Origin: DATJLY01 sp035518375
Lineage (GTDB): Bacteria > Pseudomonadota > Alphaproteobacteria > ATCC43930 > CGMCC-115725
Assembly: GCA_035518375.1 (NCBI GenBank)
Contig: DATIXQ010000136.1
Location: 1 to 64,000 of the forward strand
Direction: 5' to 3'
DNA length: 64,000 bases
Part shown: positions 24,480 to 32,523 of the stretch, piece after piece
Layout of the letters: the number at the start of each line of letters is the position of its first letter
Position numbering within the stretch: position 1 is the stretch's first letter
The notes under the pieces: generated by a model
What the model saw: the letters and a program-made list of their open reading frames with translations, nothing else
Told to the model about the DNA's origin: nothing
The model's database searches: none
Translations under genes and position numbers: made by a program

Positions 24480-25460
24480 ATGCCTTATTCGGTTCCCGAG
24501 CCGCGCCTCAAGCGCTCGGTGACATTGCAGTTCCAGGGCGATTGGGGCGCCGCCAATCTGCACCGCATCCTCGGCTGGCTCAGCCAGGAGCTCGTTGACC
24601 GCACCGGCCCCTATTCGCGGATCGGCATCTGGAGCGGCCGCGGCGGTCTCGATTCCGTGCAGGCGGTGGGACGCGGCCAGGTCGATGCGGCGTTCGCCGT
24701 TCCCTCGGCCTTCGTGCCGATGACGGTCGAAGGCAAGGGCATCGCCAAGGGCGAGGCATTTCCGCAGCTTCGCGCGCTCGGCACCATGCCGCAGACCGAC
24801 CGTCTCGTCGTCGCGGTCCGGGCCGAGCACGGCATTCGCTCGTTCGAGGATTTCCGGCGCAAGGCGCCGAAGCTCAGGATCGCCTGCTCCCAGGACGATG
24901 GCGTCAACACGATCGGCTTCGCGGCGCAGCGCCTCATGGAGGCCGCGGGCTTGCCGCGCACGCGCATCGCGGAGTGGGGCGGAAGCTATGTCGAGCGCGA
25001 GCGCCCGAACGACTGCGTCGCGCTGGTGCGCGAGGGCAAAGCCGACGCCATCATCCACGAAGCGATCATGACGCAATGGTGGCAGGATCTCGCCAACGGC
25101 ACCGACATGACGTTCCTGCCGGTCGAGGAGGAAACGCTCGCGACGATGATGCGCGAATACCATTGGCCGCGCGCGACCCTGCCCGCGGGATATCTGAAGG
25201 GCATGAACGACACGTTCACGACGCTCGACTTTTCTGATTTCCTGATGATCGCGCGCGATGATATGCCGGACGACGTGGCCTATCTCGTCGCCTGGTGCAT
25301 GTGCGAGCGGCGCCAAGTGCTGGAGCGCTTTTATGCCCACATCAAGCCCGAGCGCAGCCCCGTGACATACCCGCTCGTTCCGGCGAAGATCGCCACCACC
25401 AGCATCCCGCTCCACAAGGGCGCGGAACGCTACTACCGCGAGGCAAAGGTGATCCCATGA
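24480..25460 (+). CDS. TAXI-family solute-binding-like protein without signal peptide
   Basis: A 326-residue protein with the TRAP-associated TAXI binding fold: VTLQFQGDWGAANLHRILG near the start, GRGGLDSVQAVGRGQVDAAF, and VREGKADAIIHEAIMTQWW. The ATG at 24480 is well supported (AAAGGAGG upstream), yet the protein starts MPYSVPEPRLKRS with no hydrophobic leader and no in-frame upstream leader. It is therefore predicted cytosolic, odd for a receptor. No TRAP membrane subunit is nearby. It overlaps the first cupin gene (ATGA), so it is translationally coupled to an enzyme. Possible roles are a cytosolic ligand sensor, chaperone or delivery protein. Confidence 0.75.
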   Translation: MPYSVPEPRLKRSVTLQFQGDWGAANLHRILGWLSQELVDRTGPYSRIGIWSGRGGLDSVQAVGRGQVDAAFAVPSAFVPMTVEGKGIAKGEAFPQLRALGTMPQTDRLVVAVRAEHGIRSFEDFRRKAPKLRIACSQDDGVNTIGFAAQRLMEAAGLPRTRIAEWGGSYVERERPNDCVALVREGKADAIIHEAIMTQWWQDLANGTDMTFLPVEEETLATMMREYHWPRATLPAGYLKGMNDTFTTLDFSDFLMIARDDMPDDVAYLVAWCMCERRQVLERFYAHIKPERSPVTYPLVPAKIATTSIPLHKGAERYYREAKVIP

Positions 25461-26170
25461 GCGAGCGCACCATCCCGAAGCCCGATCCCGACCGCCCGCC
25501 ACTCAAGGCCAATGTCTACTGGTTCCTGCAGACCGCGACCACGGCGCTCGCACCACTCTTTCCCTATTTCGACGAGGGCTCGATCGTGCCCTGCGTCGCT
25601 ACCTTCCGCGGCGCCGCGGGCAAGCGCTACGGCCGGTTCCAGCATTTCAACACGGTGGACGAAGTGTTCGTGCTGCTGGGCGGCGCCGGGCAGCTCACGC
25701 GCGGGGCGGGCCTCGTCCGCGTGGGGCCCAAATTGCACATGGTGCAGGCGCCGCTGCAGGATCCGGACGACCCGAATACCATGGGCGTCTCCGTCATCAC
25801 GCAGCGCCAGTCGATCGGCAAGGAGCAGCGCGAGGAAGTACGCTTCGTGTGCGAGAAGTGCGACCGCCGGCTCTTCATGATGGAATATGACGCGACGCCG
25901 CCGAAGCGTGGCAGCTCGAAGGGCGAGGGCGCCACCGTCTTCCGCACCATCATGGAAAGCTTCGAGGCGGCGACGCGCTTCAACGACGACGAGGCGGCGC
26001 GCAAATGCAAGCATTGCGGCCATCAGAACGCGCCCTTCCCGATCGAGTCCTGGGCCTGGAACGTTTACGCGAGCCAGGCGGAGGTCGCCCGCCGCGGCCT
26101 TGCGGCGATGGAGGCCGCGCGCACGGCGCCTCCGCCGCAGCCCGGCCCCGGCGGACCGGGAGGGCACTGA
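25457..26170 (+). CDS. Cupin protein resembling 3-hydroxyanthranilate 3,4-dioxygenase (partner A)
   Basis: A 237-residue cytosolic cupin. The segment FQHFNTVDEVFVLLGGAG gives H63 and E69, the H-x5-E spacing of HAAO iron ligands; H94 (PKLHMVQ) could be the third ligand. C-terminally there are two CxxC pairs, C132-E-K-C135 and C184-K-H-C187, as in the rubredoxin-like site of bacterial HAAO but with a longer insert. A Pro/Gly-rich tail ends the protein. It is coupled to the TAXI-like gene upstream and 1 bp ahead of partner B. Extradiol-type ring opening is a family-level inference; the substrate may not be 3-hydroxyanthranilate. Confidence 0.65.
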   Translation: MSERTIPKPDPDRPPLKANVYWFLQTATTALAPLFPYFDEGSIVPCVATFRGAAGKRYGRFQHFNTVDEVFVLLGGAGQLTRGAGLVRVGPKLHMVQAPLQDPDDPNTMGVSVITQRQSIGKEQREEVRFVCEKCDRRLFMMEYDATPPKRGSSKGEGATVFRTIMESFEAATRFNDDEAARKCKHCGHQNAPFPIESWAWNVYASQAEVARRGLAAMEAARTAPPPQPGPGGPGGH

Positions 26171-26171
26171 C

Positions 26172-26750
26172 ATGGCGCGCAATCTGATGGTGTTCAGCTT
26201 CGCCGAGGCGGCGACTGCCGGCCCCTACGACGAGCGGCCCATGCTCCCCGACAGCCTCGATCTGCAAATCCATCTCAGCAAGAACGCGGTGCCGCAGCCG
26301 TTCCACCTCATCTGCGAGCACGACACCGTGCTGTTCGCGCTCTCGGGCTCGGGCCACGTCGAATACAAGGAAGCAGCCGTGCTGCGTCATTCCTATGCCG
26401 TCGGCGATCATCTCTACGTGCCGGCGGGCGTACCGCACCGCATCGTGCCGGCGAGCGAGACCATCCAGTACCGCTACAAGCTGCCGGAATCGGAATTGGA
26501 AGCTGTCGCCTGGTATTGCGAGCACTGCGGCAACGAGCTTTACCGCGAAGTGTTCGAACTCAAGACCGAGTTGGCGCAAGAGGCCTATCTCCGCATCGCG
26601 CGCTCCTTCAACGCCGATGCGAAGCGCCGCACCTGCGGCACATGCCGCGCCATCCATCCCACGCTCGACCTCAGTCTGTTCCGCTGGGATGAGGTGGCGC
26701 GCCTCCTCAGGGAAGAGCCTGCTCAGGAGCGCGCCAAGACGCCGGCGTGA
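26172..26750 (+). CDS. Cupin protein resembling 3-hydroxyanthranilate 3,4-dioxygenase (partner B)
   Basis: A 192-residue cupin closer in length to bacterial HAAO. It has H45 (PFHLICEHD), H89 in LYVPAGVPHRI (the second-motif histidine), and two CxxC pairs, C116-E-H-C119 and C155-G-T-C158, spaced as in the HAAO rubredoxin-like site. The glutamate expected six residues after H45 is replaced by D51. Iron binding is therefore plausible but altered. It follows partner A by one base and is surely cotranslated. The two may form a heteromer, with one possibly regulatory. Confidence 0.65.
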   Translation: MARNLMVFSFAEAATAGPYDERPMLPDSLDLQIHLSKNAVPQPFHLICEHDTVLFALSGSGHVEYKEAAVLRHSYAVGDHLYVPAGVPHRIVPASETIQYRYKLPESELEAVAWYCEHCGNELYREVFELKTELAQEAYLRIARSFNADAKRRTCGTCRAIHPTLDLSLFRWDEVARLLREEPAQERAKTPA

Positions 26751-26763
26751 TGCCGTCATAGCG

Positions 26764-28056
26764 ATGGCTTCGCGTGCTCCAAACCATATCCTTGTCGTCG
26801 GCGCCGGTGCCGCGGGCCTGATGGCAGCGCGCGAGCTATCGCGCGCGGGCAAGAAGGTGACCATCCTCGAGGCGCGCAACCGCTGCGGCGGACGCATCGA
26901 CCCGCTGCCGGTCACGGATTTCGGCTACCCGGCCGAAGGCGGGGCCGAATTCGTCCATGGAGCGGCGCCAGTGACGCGCGGCTTGCTTCGTGAGGCGGGA
27001 CTGGCGCTGGCGCCGATGGGCGGCAGCCGCTGGACGGCGCGGGGCGGCGCGTTCTCGCAGGATGAGCCTCGGTATGCCAATGGCGATCAGTTTTTCCGCG
27101 CCCTTGAGGAGCTGAAAACCGATCTGCCGATCGCCGAATTCTTGGAGACGCGTTTTGCCGGCCCGCACTACCGCGATCTGCGGCGGGCGATTACGCGGAT
27201 GGTGGAAGGCTACGACGCCGCCGATCCCGCCCGCGCCAGCACCTTCGCCTTGCGCGACGAATGGATGGGCGAAGGGCAGGAACGCCACTCGCAGGGGCGC
27301 GTCGCCGGCGGCTATGGCGCGCTCGTCGATTTTCTTGCGGCAGAGTGCCGGCGCCGGGGCGGCTCGATTCACCTTGGGGCCATCGTGAGCGCCATCGACG
27401 ACGCCGATGGCGGCATCGTTGCACGGTGCCGCGATGGCGCAAGTCACGTGGCCGATGCCGCGGTTCTTACCGTGCCGCAGCCGCTCTTGGATCAGATCGC
27501 GCTTCCGCCCGCGGCGCGTACAAAGGCGAAAGCCGCAAGCGATATCGGCTACGGCAATGTGGTCAAAATCCTGCTGCGCTTCAGCGCGAAGTTCTGGACC
27601 GTGCAGAGCGGACGGGATCTCTCGAGCCTGTCCTTCCTTTTTTCCGAGGCCGAGGTTCCGACGTGGTGGACGCAGCACCCCGCAGAACATCCCGTGCTGA
27701 CCGGCTGGTACGCGGGGCCGAAGGCCGACAGGCTGGGACGATTGGCGGAAAGCGGGTTGGTCGAGATGGGGCTTGCCTCGCTCGCCGAAATTTTCGGCCT
27801 GCCCATGGATCGTCTGCGTTCGGATCTTGTCGCCGCGCGCGCAATCAACTGGGGCGAGGATGAATTCGCCCGTGGCGCCTATTCCTATGCGACGCCCAAG
27901 ACCCGGGAGGCGCAGTCGATCCTGACGAGACCGGATGACAGCGGCGTGTTCTTCTCCGGCGAGGCGGTTTATGCGGGCGCGGATATGGGCACCGCCGAAG
28001 CCGCGCTTGCCAGCGGACGGGACACGGCGCAGACGATTCTTGCTCTCTCTCCTTAA
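26764..28056 (+). CDS. FAD-dependent amine oxidase
   Basis: A 430-residue flavin-containing amine oxidase (MAO/polyamine oxidase family). The N-terminal Rossmann motif is ILVVGAGAAGLMAARELSRAG, followed by EARNRCGGRI, the family's GG-doublet (GGAEFVHG), and a C-terminal FAD-binding stretch VFFSGEAVYAGADMGTAEAALASG. No signal peptide or membrane anchor, so cytosolic. It would oxidise an amine to an imine with release of H2O2. It is 13 bp downstream of partner B, in the same probable operon. Confidence 0.85.
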   Translation: MASRAPNHILVVGAGAAGLMAARELSRAGKKVTILEARNRCGGRIDPLPVTDFGYPAEGGAEFVHGAAPVTRGLLREAGLALAPMGGSRWTARGGAFSQDEPRYANGDQFFRALEELKTDLPIAEFLETRFAGPHYRDLRRAITRMVEGYDAADPARASTFALRDEWMGEGQERHSQGRVAGGYGALVDFLAAECRRRGGSIHLGAIVSAIDDADGGIVARCRDGASHVADAAVLTVPQPLLDQIALPPAARTKAKAASDIGYGNVVKILLRFSAKFWTVQSGRDLSSLSFLFSEAEVPTWWTQHPAEHPVLTGWYAGPKADRLGRLAESGLVEMGLASLAEIFGLPMDRLRSDLVAARAINWGEDEFARGAYSYATPKTREAQSILTRPDDSGVFFSGEAVYAGADMGTAEAALASGRDTAQTILALSP

Positions 28057-28114
28057 CGCCGAGCGCGAGACCCGATCGATTGCGAGGGTCCTGCTCGTCC
28101 CGTAATGTTGCGGC

Positions 28115-29410
28115 ATGAGTGTCTCGGCAAGCACCTCCGCAACCCCCTTCCGCGTTCCCTCGATCATCAAGCGCAACATGGCGCTCTTCGCGCTGTCGCA
28201 GAGCTTCACCGGCGCCGGGATGCAGTTCACCTATGGGTTCGGGCCGCTGATGGTTCTGGCGCTTACGGGCTCGCCGGATTTCGCCGGCGTGTCCGTCGGG
28301 CTTGTGGGCTTGAGCCGGTTCTTCATCTCGTACCCGATCGGCAAGATCACCGACGCTTACGGCCGCAAACCCGGGATCCTGATGGGGCTTACGCTCGCGC
28401 TCGCCGGCACGATCGTGATCGGGCTGGCGATGGCGGAGCGCAGCTTTGCCCTGTTCGTCGCCGGCGTTTTCGTTTTCGGCATGGGCATGAACGCTTCGCA
28501 GCAGCTTCGCGTCGCCGCGACCGACATGTTTCCGCCGCAGCGCCGCGCCCAGGCGCTGGGCTACCTCGCGCTCGGCTCCTTGTCCGGCCTCATCGTCAGC
28601 CCCGGCGTCGTCAGCATCGCGCAGACGGTCGCGGCCCGCACCGGGCAGAACGCCCTCGGTCTCGCGTGGTATCTGCTGCCGGCGCTCATCCTGCCGGGCA
28701 TGGTGGTGATTTCCTTCGTTCGTCCCGATCCCAAGGAGATCGGCCAGAACCTGCATCGCTATTATCCGGGTCACGTCGCTGAACCGCGCCGTGAGCGCGG
28801 CGTCGCGGCGCGGTTCAGCGCGCTCGCGATGCTGCGGCGGCCGGCGGTTCGTCTCGCGGTGATCTCGAACTGCGCGGCCCAAGGCAACATGTCGATCGTG
28901 ATGGTGCTGACCTCGCTGGTGCTGTCGGAATGCGGCACCTCGCTCACCGGCATCGCGATCTCGCACATGTTTCATTCGATGGGCATGTTTGCCTTCACCA
29001 TCCCGCTCGGCCGGCTCACCGACCGCTACGGGCGCGACGCCGTGATGTTCCCGGGCGTGGGCGTGGCACTCGCCGGAGCGGCACTCGTCGCCTATGGCGG
29101 CAGCTACCTGCCGGTGACGCTCGGCACGTTTCTCGTCGGGCTCGGCTGGGCTGCGGCCAACGTATCCGCGACCGCGCTCATCGCGGATCACTATCCGACC
29201 GCGGAACGCGGCCGCGCCTTGGGCGTCAGCGACACCTGCGCCGCCGGGGTGAGCGTCGCCATCGCGCTCTGCACCGGCCCGATCATCGCTTGGGCCGGGC
29301 TGGCGCCGACAGGCCTCGTCGCCGCAATCGTGGCGACGCCGCCGCTCCTGATGCTGATGGTCACCGGCGGCACGAGGCGGCTCGCGGCCGTGCCGGTCGA
29401 GGATCGCTAG
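28115..29410 (+). CDS. MFS transporter
   Basis: A 431-residue major facilitator protein with about 12 hydrophobic segments and motif A in both halves (GKITDAYGRKPGILMG and GRLTDRYGRDAVMFPG). The N-terminal 20 residues are hydrophilic. It lies 58 bp after the amine oxidase and probably imports or exports a compound handled by the neighbouring enzymes. The subfamily could not be fixed from sequence. Confidence 0.87.
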   Translation: MSVSASTSATPFRVPSIIKRNMALFALSQSFTGAGMQFTYGFGPLMVLALTGSPDFAGVSVGLVGLSRFFISYPIGKITDAYGRKPGILMGLTLALAGTIVIGLAMAERSFALFVAGVFVFGMGMNASQQLRVAATDMFPPQRRAQALGYLALGSLSGLIVSPGVVSIAQTVAARTGQNALGLAWYLLPALILPGMVVISFVRPDPKEIGQNLHRYYPGHVAEPRRERGVAARFSALAMLRRPAVRLAVISNCAAQGNMSIVMVLTSLVLSECGTSLTGIAISHMFHSMGMFAFTIPLGRLTDRYGRDAVMFPGVGVALAGAALVAYGGSYLPVTLGTFLVGLGWAAANVSATALIADHYPTAERGRALGVSDTCAAGVSVAIALCTGPIIAWAGLAPTGLVAAIVATPPLLMLMVTGGTRRLAAVPVEDR

Positions 29411-29490
29411 GTAGCGGCGTGCACCTCCTGGAAAGCCCGCCGCCCTAAAGCCTAAACTGGCACGCTGGCTTGGCGAGAAGGGTACTGCGG

Positions 29491-30627
29491 TTGCCTGTTG
29501 CTCCATCCACGAGAGTCGCGGTCATCGGCGCCGGCGTCGGCGGCCTCGCCGCGGCGAGCGCGCTGATGCGGCTGGGCCTCGCCGTCGACGTATTCGAGCA
29601 GGCGGAGCATTTCCAGCGCATCGGCACCGCGATCAACCTCACCCCCAACGCCGTCAAGGTCGTGGACGGGCTCGGCCTCGGCGCGCAGGTACGCGACGCG
29701 GCGTTCCGTCCGACGCACCGGGTGAGCCGCACCTTCGACACCGGCGCGGAAACCTCGCGGCTGGAAATGAGCGGCGCCGCCGAGCGCCGCTATGGCGCGC
29801 CGCAACTGACGATGCACCGGGCCGACTTGCTGGCCGCGCTCGAGGCGGCCTTGCCGCCCGGCGCGATCCGGCTGGGCAAACGGCTCATCGGCTTGACGCA
29901 GAACGATGACGGAGTTTCGCTCGCGTTTGCGGATGGCACGAGCGCCCGCGCGGCAGCCGTGATCGGCGCCGATGGCATCCATTCGACCGTGCGCGAGCTG
30001 GCGTTCGGCAAAGAGGCCCCGCGCTTTGCCGGCATGGTGGGATATCGCGGCATCCTTCCGGCGCGGAAGCTTCAAGGCTACGACGCGGCCTCCTTCATAA
30101 AATGGTGGGGCCCGACGCAGCAGAGCATGCTCATCACCTTCCTCATCAATCGCGGCGAGGATCTCTATTTCTTCGCCACGCGCTCGGAAGAGAGGTGGCG
30201 CCACGAATCCTGGTCGAGCGCGGGCGACGTAGAGGAGCTGCGCGCGGCCTACGCGGATTATCACCCGGACGCACGCTCGGTTCTCGAGCGGTGCGACGAG
30301 GTTCTGATGACCGCGCTCTACGAGCGCGATCCGTTGCCTCATTGGACGCGAGACCGCGTGAGCCTCCTCGGCGATGCGTGCCACCCGATGATGCCGTTCA
30401 TGGCGCAAGGCGCGGCCATGGGGCTCGAGGATGCGGCGATGCTCGCGCGCGCCTTCGAATCCGAAAGCGATGTGAGGGCCGCGCTCGCGCGCTACGAAGA
30501 GGCGCGGATCGGACGCGCGAGCACCATGCAGCTCGTCTCGCGCGAGAACGAGTTCCTGCGCACGGGCGTCGATGCCGATTGGGTCTATGGCTATGACGCC
30601 TGGCGCGCGCCGCTGCCGTCTGCGTGA
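29491..30627 (+). CDS. FAD-dependent monooxygenase (salicylate hydroxylase-like)
   Basis: A group-A flavoprotein aromatic hydroxylase of 378 residues. It has VAVIGAGVGGLAAASAL at the N-terminus, the DG motif VIGADGIHSTVRE and the GD motif VSLLGDACHPMMPF for FAD/NAD(P)H. The start is uncertain: no ATG precedes the Rossmann strand. TTG at 29491 with GAGAAGG nine bases upstream is chosen; TTG at 29470 is the alternative. The family hydroxylates salicylate, 6-hydroxynicotinate and similar rings. Its presence near HAAO-like cupins suggests an aromatic ring is prepared for cleavage, an inference only. Confidence 0.82.
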   Translation: MPVAPSTRVAVIGAGVGGLAAASALMRLGLAVDVFEQAEHFQRIGTAINLTPNAVKVVDGLGLGAQVRDAAFRPTHRVSRTFDTGAETSRLEMSGAAERRYGAPQLTMHRADLLAALEAALPPGAIRLGKRLIGLTQNDDGVSLAFADGTSARAAAVIGADGIHSTVRELAFGKEAPRFAGMVGYRGILPARKLQGYDAASFIKWWGPTQQSMLITFLINRGEDLYFFATRSEERWRHESWSSAGDVEELRAAYADYHPDARSVLERCDEVLMTALYERDPLPHWTRDRVSLLGDACHPMMPFMAQGAAMGLEDAAMLARAFESESDVRAALARYEEARIGRASTMQLVSRENEFLRTGVDADWVYGYDAWRAPLPSA

Positions 30628-30653
30628 TGCTTGCGGCGCGAGGCGTAGGCGGC

Positions 30654-32156
30654 ATGTCGTTTATCCTCGCGATCGATCAAGGCACGACCTCATCCCGCGC
30701 GATCCTCTTTACCGAAGCGCTCGAGATCGCCGCGGTGGCACAACAGGAATTCCCGCAACTCTATCCCGCGCCGGGTCTCGTCGAGCACGATCCGGAGGCG
30801 ATCTGGCAGAGCGTGCTTGCCGTCGGCCGCGATGCTTTGCGCAGCGCAGGCGCCGATGCGAGTGCCATCGCTGCGATCGGCATCGCCAACCAGCGCGAGA
30901 CGGCGCTGCTCTGGAACCGCAGGACCGGGCGGCCGATTCATCGGGCGATCGTGTGGCAGGACCGGCGCGGCGCCGACCAGTGCCGGGCGCTTGCCGCAGC
31001 GGGCCACGAGGGCCTGGTCATATCGCGAACCGGCCTTGTGCTCGACCCGTATTTTTCCGCGACCAAGATCGCCTGGCTGCTGGACCACGTGGACGGTGCG
31101 CGCGCTCAAGCCGAACGTGGCGAGCTCGCCTTCGGGACGGTCGACACGTTTCTCCTGTGGCGTCTGACCGGCGGCGCCGTTCACGCGACCGACGCCACCA
31201 ACGCGTGCCGGACCTTGCTCTACGACATCCATCGCGGCGCCTGGGACGATGACATGCTCGCATTGTTCCAAATACCGCGCGCGATCCTGCCGGCGGTTCT
31301 CGACTGCACGGCCGATTACGGGACGTGCCTTGCCGAACATTTCGGCCGGCCCATCCCCATTCGCGCCATTGCCGGAGATCAGCAGGCGGCGACGGTCGGG
31401 GAGGCCTGCTTCGCGCCCGGCGCCGTGAAAGCGACCTACGGAACCGGCTGCTTTGCGCTGCTCAACACCGGCGCCACTGCGGTGGCGTCGCAGCACCGGC
31501 TCTTGACCACGATCGCCTACCAGCTCGACGGCACTCCGACCTACGCGCTCGAGGGCTCGATCTTCGTCGCCGGCGCCGCGGTTCAGTGGCTGCGCGACAG
31601 CCTTGGCGTCATCGCCACGGCCGAGCAAAGCGGCGCGCTCGCCGCCGCTTCCGATCCGGCTCAGCAAATTTATTTCGTCCCGGCCTTCGTTGGACTCGGA
31701 GCACCCTATTGGGACCCCGACTGCCGCGGCGCTCTGTTCGGTCTGACGCGGTCGACCGGACCCAAAGAACTGGCGCGGGCCGCGCTAGAGAGCGTGTGCT
31801 TTCAGACCCTCGATCTGCTCGACGCCATGCGCGCCGATTGGCCCTCGGCCGAAATCATACTGCGCGCGGACGGCGGCATGGCGGCTTCGGACTGGCTCTT
31901 GCAGCGGCTTGCGGACATTCTCGACATTGTCGTCGAGCGCCCGATCGTTCAGGAAACGACAGCACTCGGCGCCGCCTATCTCGCCGGCCTCAAAAGCGGG
32001 ATTTATCCGCCGCCGCGGTCCTTCGCCGAGCGGTGGCGCGCCGAGCGCTCGTTCACGCCCGGCATGGCGCCGGCCGCGCGCGCGGCCAAGATTGCAGGAT
32101 GGCGCGACGCCGTGTCGCGCACGCTCAGCACCAATCAGGTGGCAGGCCGGCCATAG
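30654..32156 (+). CDS. glpK: Glycerol kinase
   Basis: A 500-residue FGGY-family kinase with the ATPase phosphate-1 motif FILAIDQGTTSSRAI, glycerol-site residues NQRETALLW and WQDRRGADQC, the FVPAFVGLGAPYWDPDCRG signature near the centre, and ILRADGGMAASDWL. Length and motifs match GlpK, which makes sn-glycerol 3-phosphate. No glpF or glpD is nearby, so its location at the end of an oxidative cluster is odd; a related polyol could be the real substrate. The ATG at 30654 is preferred over one at 30627 by its MSFILAIDQG start. It overlaps the convergent Rieske gene by 22 bp at the 3' end. Confidence 0.88.
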   Translation: MSFILAIDQGTTSSRAILFTEALEIAAVAQQEFPQLYPAPGLVEHDPEAIWQSVLAVGRDALRSAGADASAIAAIGIANQRETALLWNRRTGRPIHRAIVWQDRRGADQCRALAAAGHEGLVISRTGLVLDPYFSATKIAWLLDHVDGARAQAERGELAFGTVDTFLLWRLTGGAVHATDATNACRTLLYDIHRGAWDDDMLALFQIPRAILPAVLDCTADYGTCLAEHFGRPIPIRAIAGDQQAATVGEACFAPGAVKATYGTGCFALLNTGATAVASQHRLLTTIAYQLDGTPTYALEGSIFVAGAAVQWLRDSLGVIATAEQSGALAAASDPAQQIYFVPAFVGLGAPYWDPDCRGALFGLTRSTGPKELARAALESVCFQTLDLLDAMRADWPSAEIILRADGGMAASDWLLQRLADILDIVVERPIVQETTALGAAYLAGLKSGIYPPPRSFAERWRAERSFTPGMAPAARAAKIAGWRDAVSRTLSTNQVAGRP

Positions 32157-32506
32157 CCGATGCCGTCCTCGATCTTGATGTCGAAGACCCTCATCTTGAG
32201 GTTGGGCGGACTGACGCCCTTGCCGTCCGCAAGCTTGAACGTGAAATTGTGCATGAAGCAGCGAAGCACGGTTCCGTTCGCCATCAGCACCGCGTCGGCA
32301 AGGGACGCCTGACGATGGGGGCAGAGTCTTTCGACCCCGCGATAGCCATCCTTGTAGCGAAAGACCAGAATACCCTCGCCGTTCAGCCGCACGCGGATCG
32401 GGAATTTCGGTGCATTCGCATCGAACCCCTCGAGAACGTGCCAGGGAGGGTCACCGCCATCGTCGGCGTTTCGCTCCGCCGCGCCTCCGTCAGCACCCTC
32501 ATCCAT
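32135..32506 (-). CDS. Stand-alone Rieske [2Fe-2S] domain protein
   Basis: A 123-residue protein consisting of one Rieske domain. The ligands are C62-P-H64 (LCPHRQ) and C83-F-M-H86 (RCFMHNF), the second with the usual two-residue spacer. The acidic N-terminus has no transmembrane or Tat segment, so it is a soluble cytosolic ferredoxin of the type used by ring-hydroxylating oxygenases. It follows the amidohydrolase gene by 17 bp on the same strand. The oxygenase it should serve is not in the neighbourhood. Confidence 0.85.
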   Translation of the reverse strand: MDEGADGGAAERNADDGGDPPWHVLEGFDANAPKFPIRVRLNGEGILVFRYKDGYRGVERLCPHRQASLADAVLMANGTVLRCFMHNFTFKLADGKGVSPPNLKMRVFDIKIEDGIGYGRPAT

Positions 32507-32523
32507 GCTGGTCTGCTCTTCAC

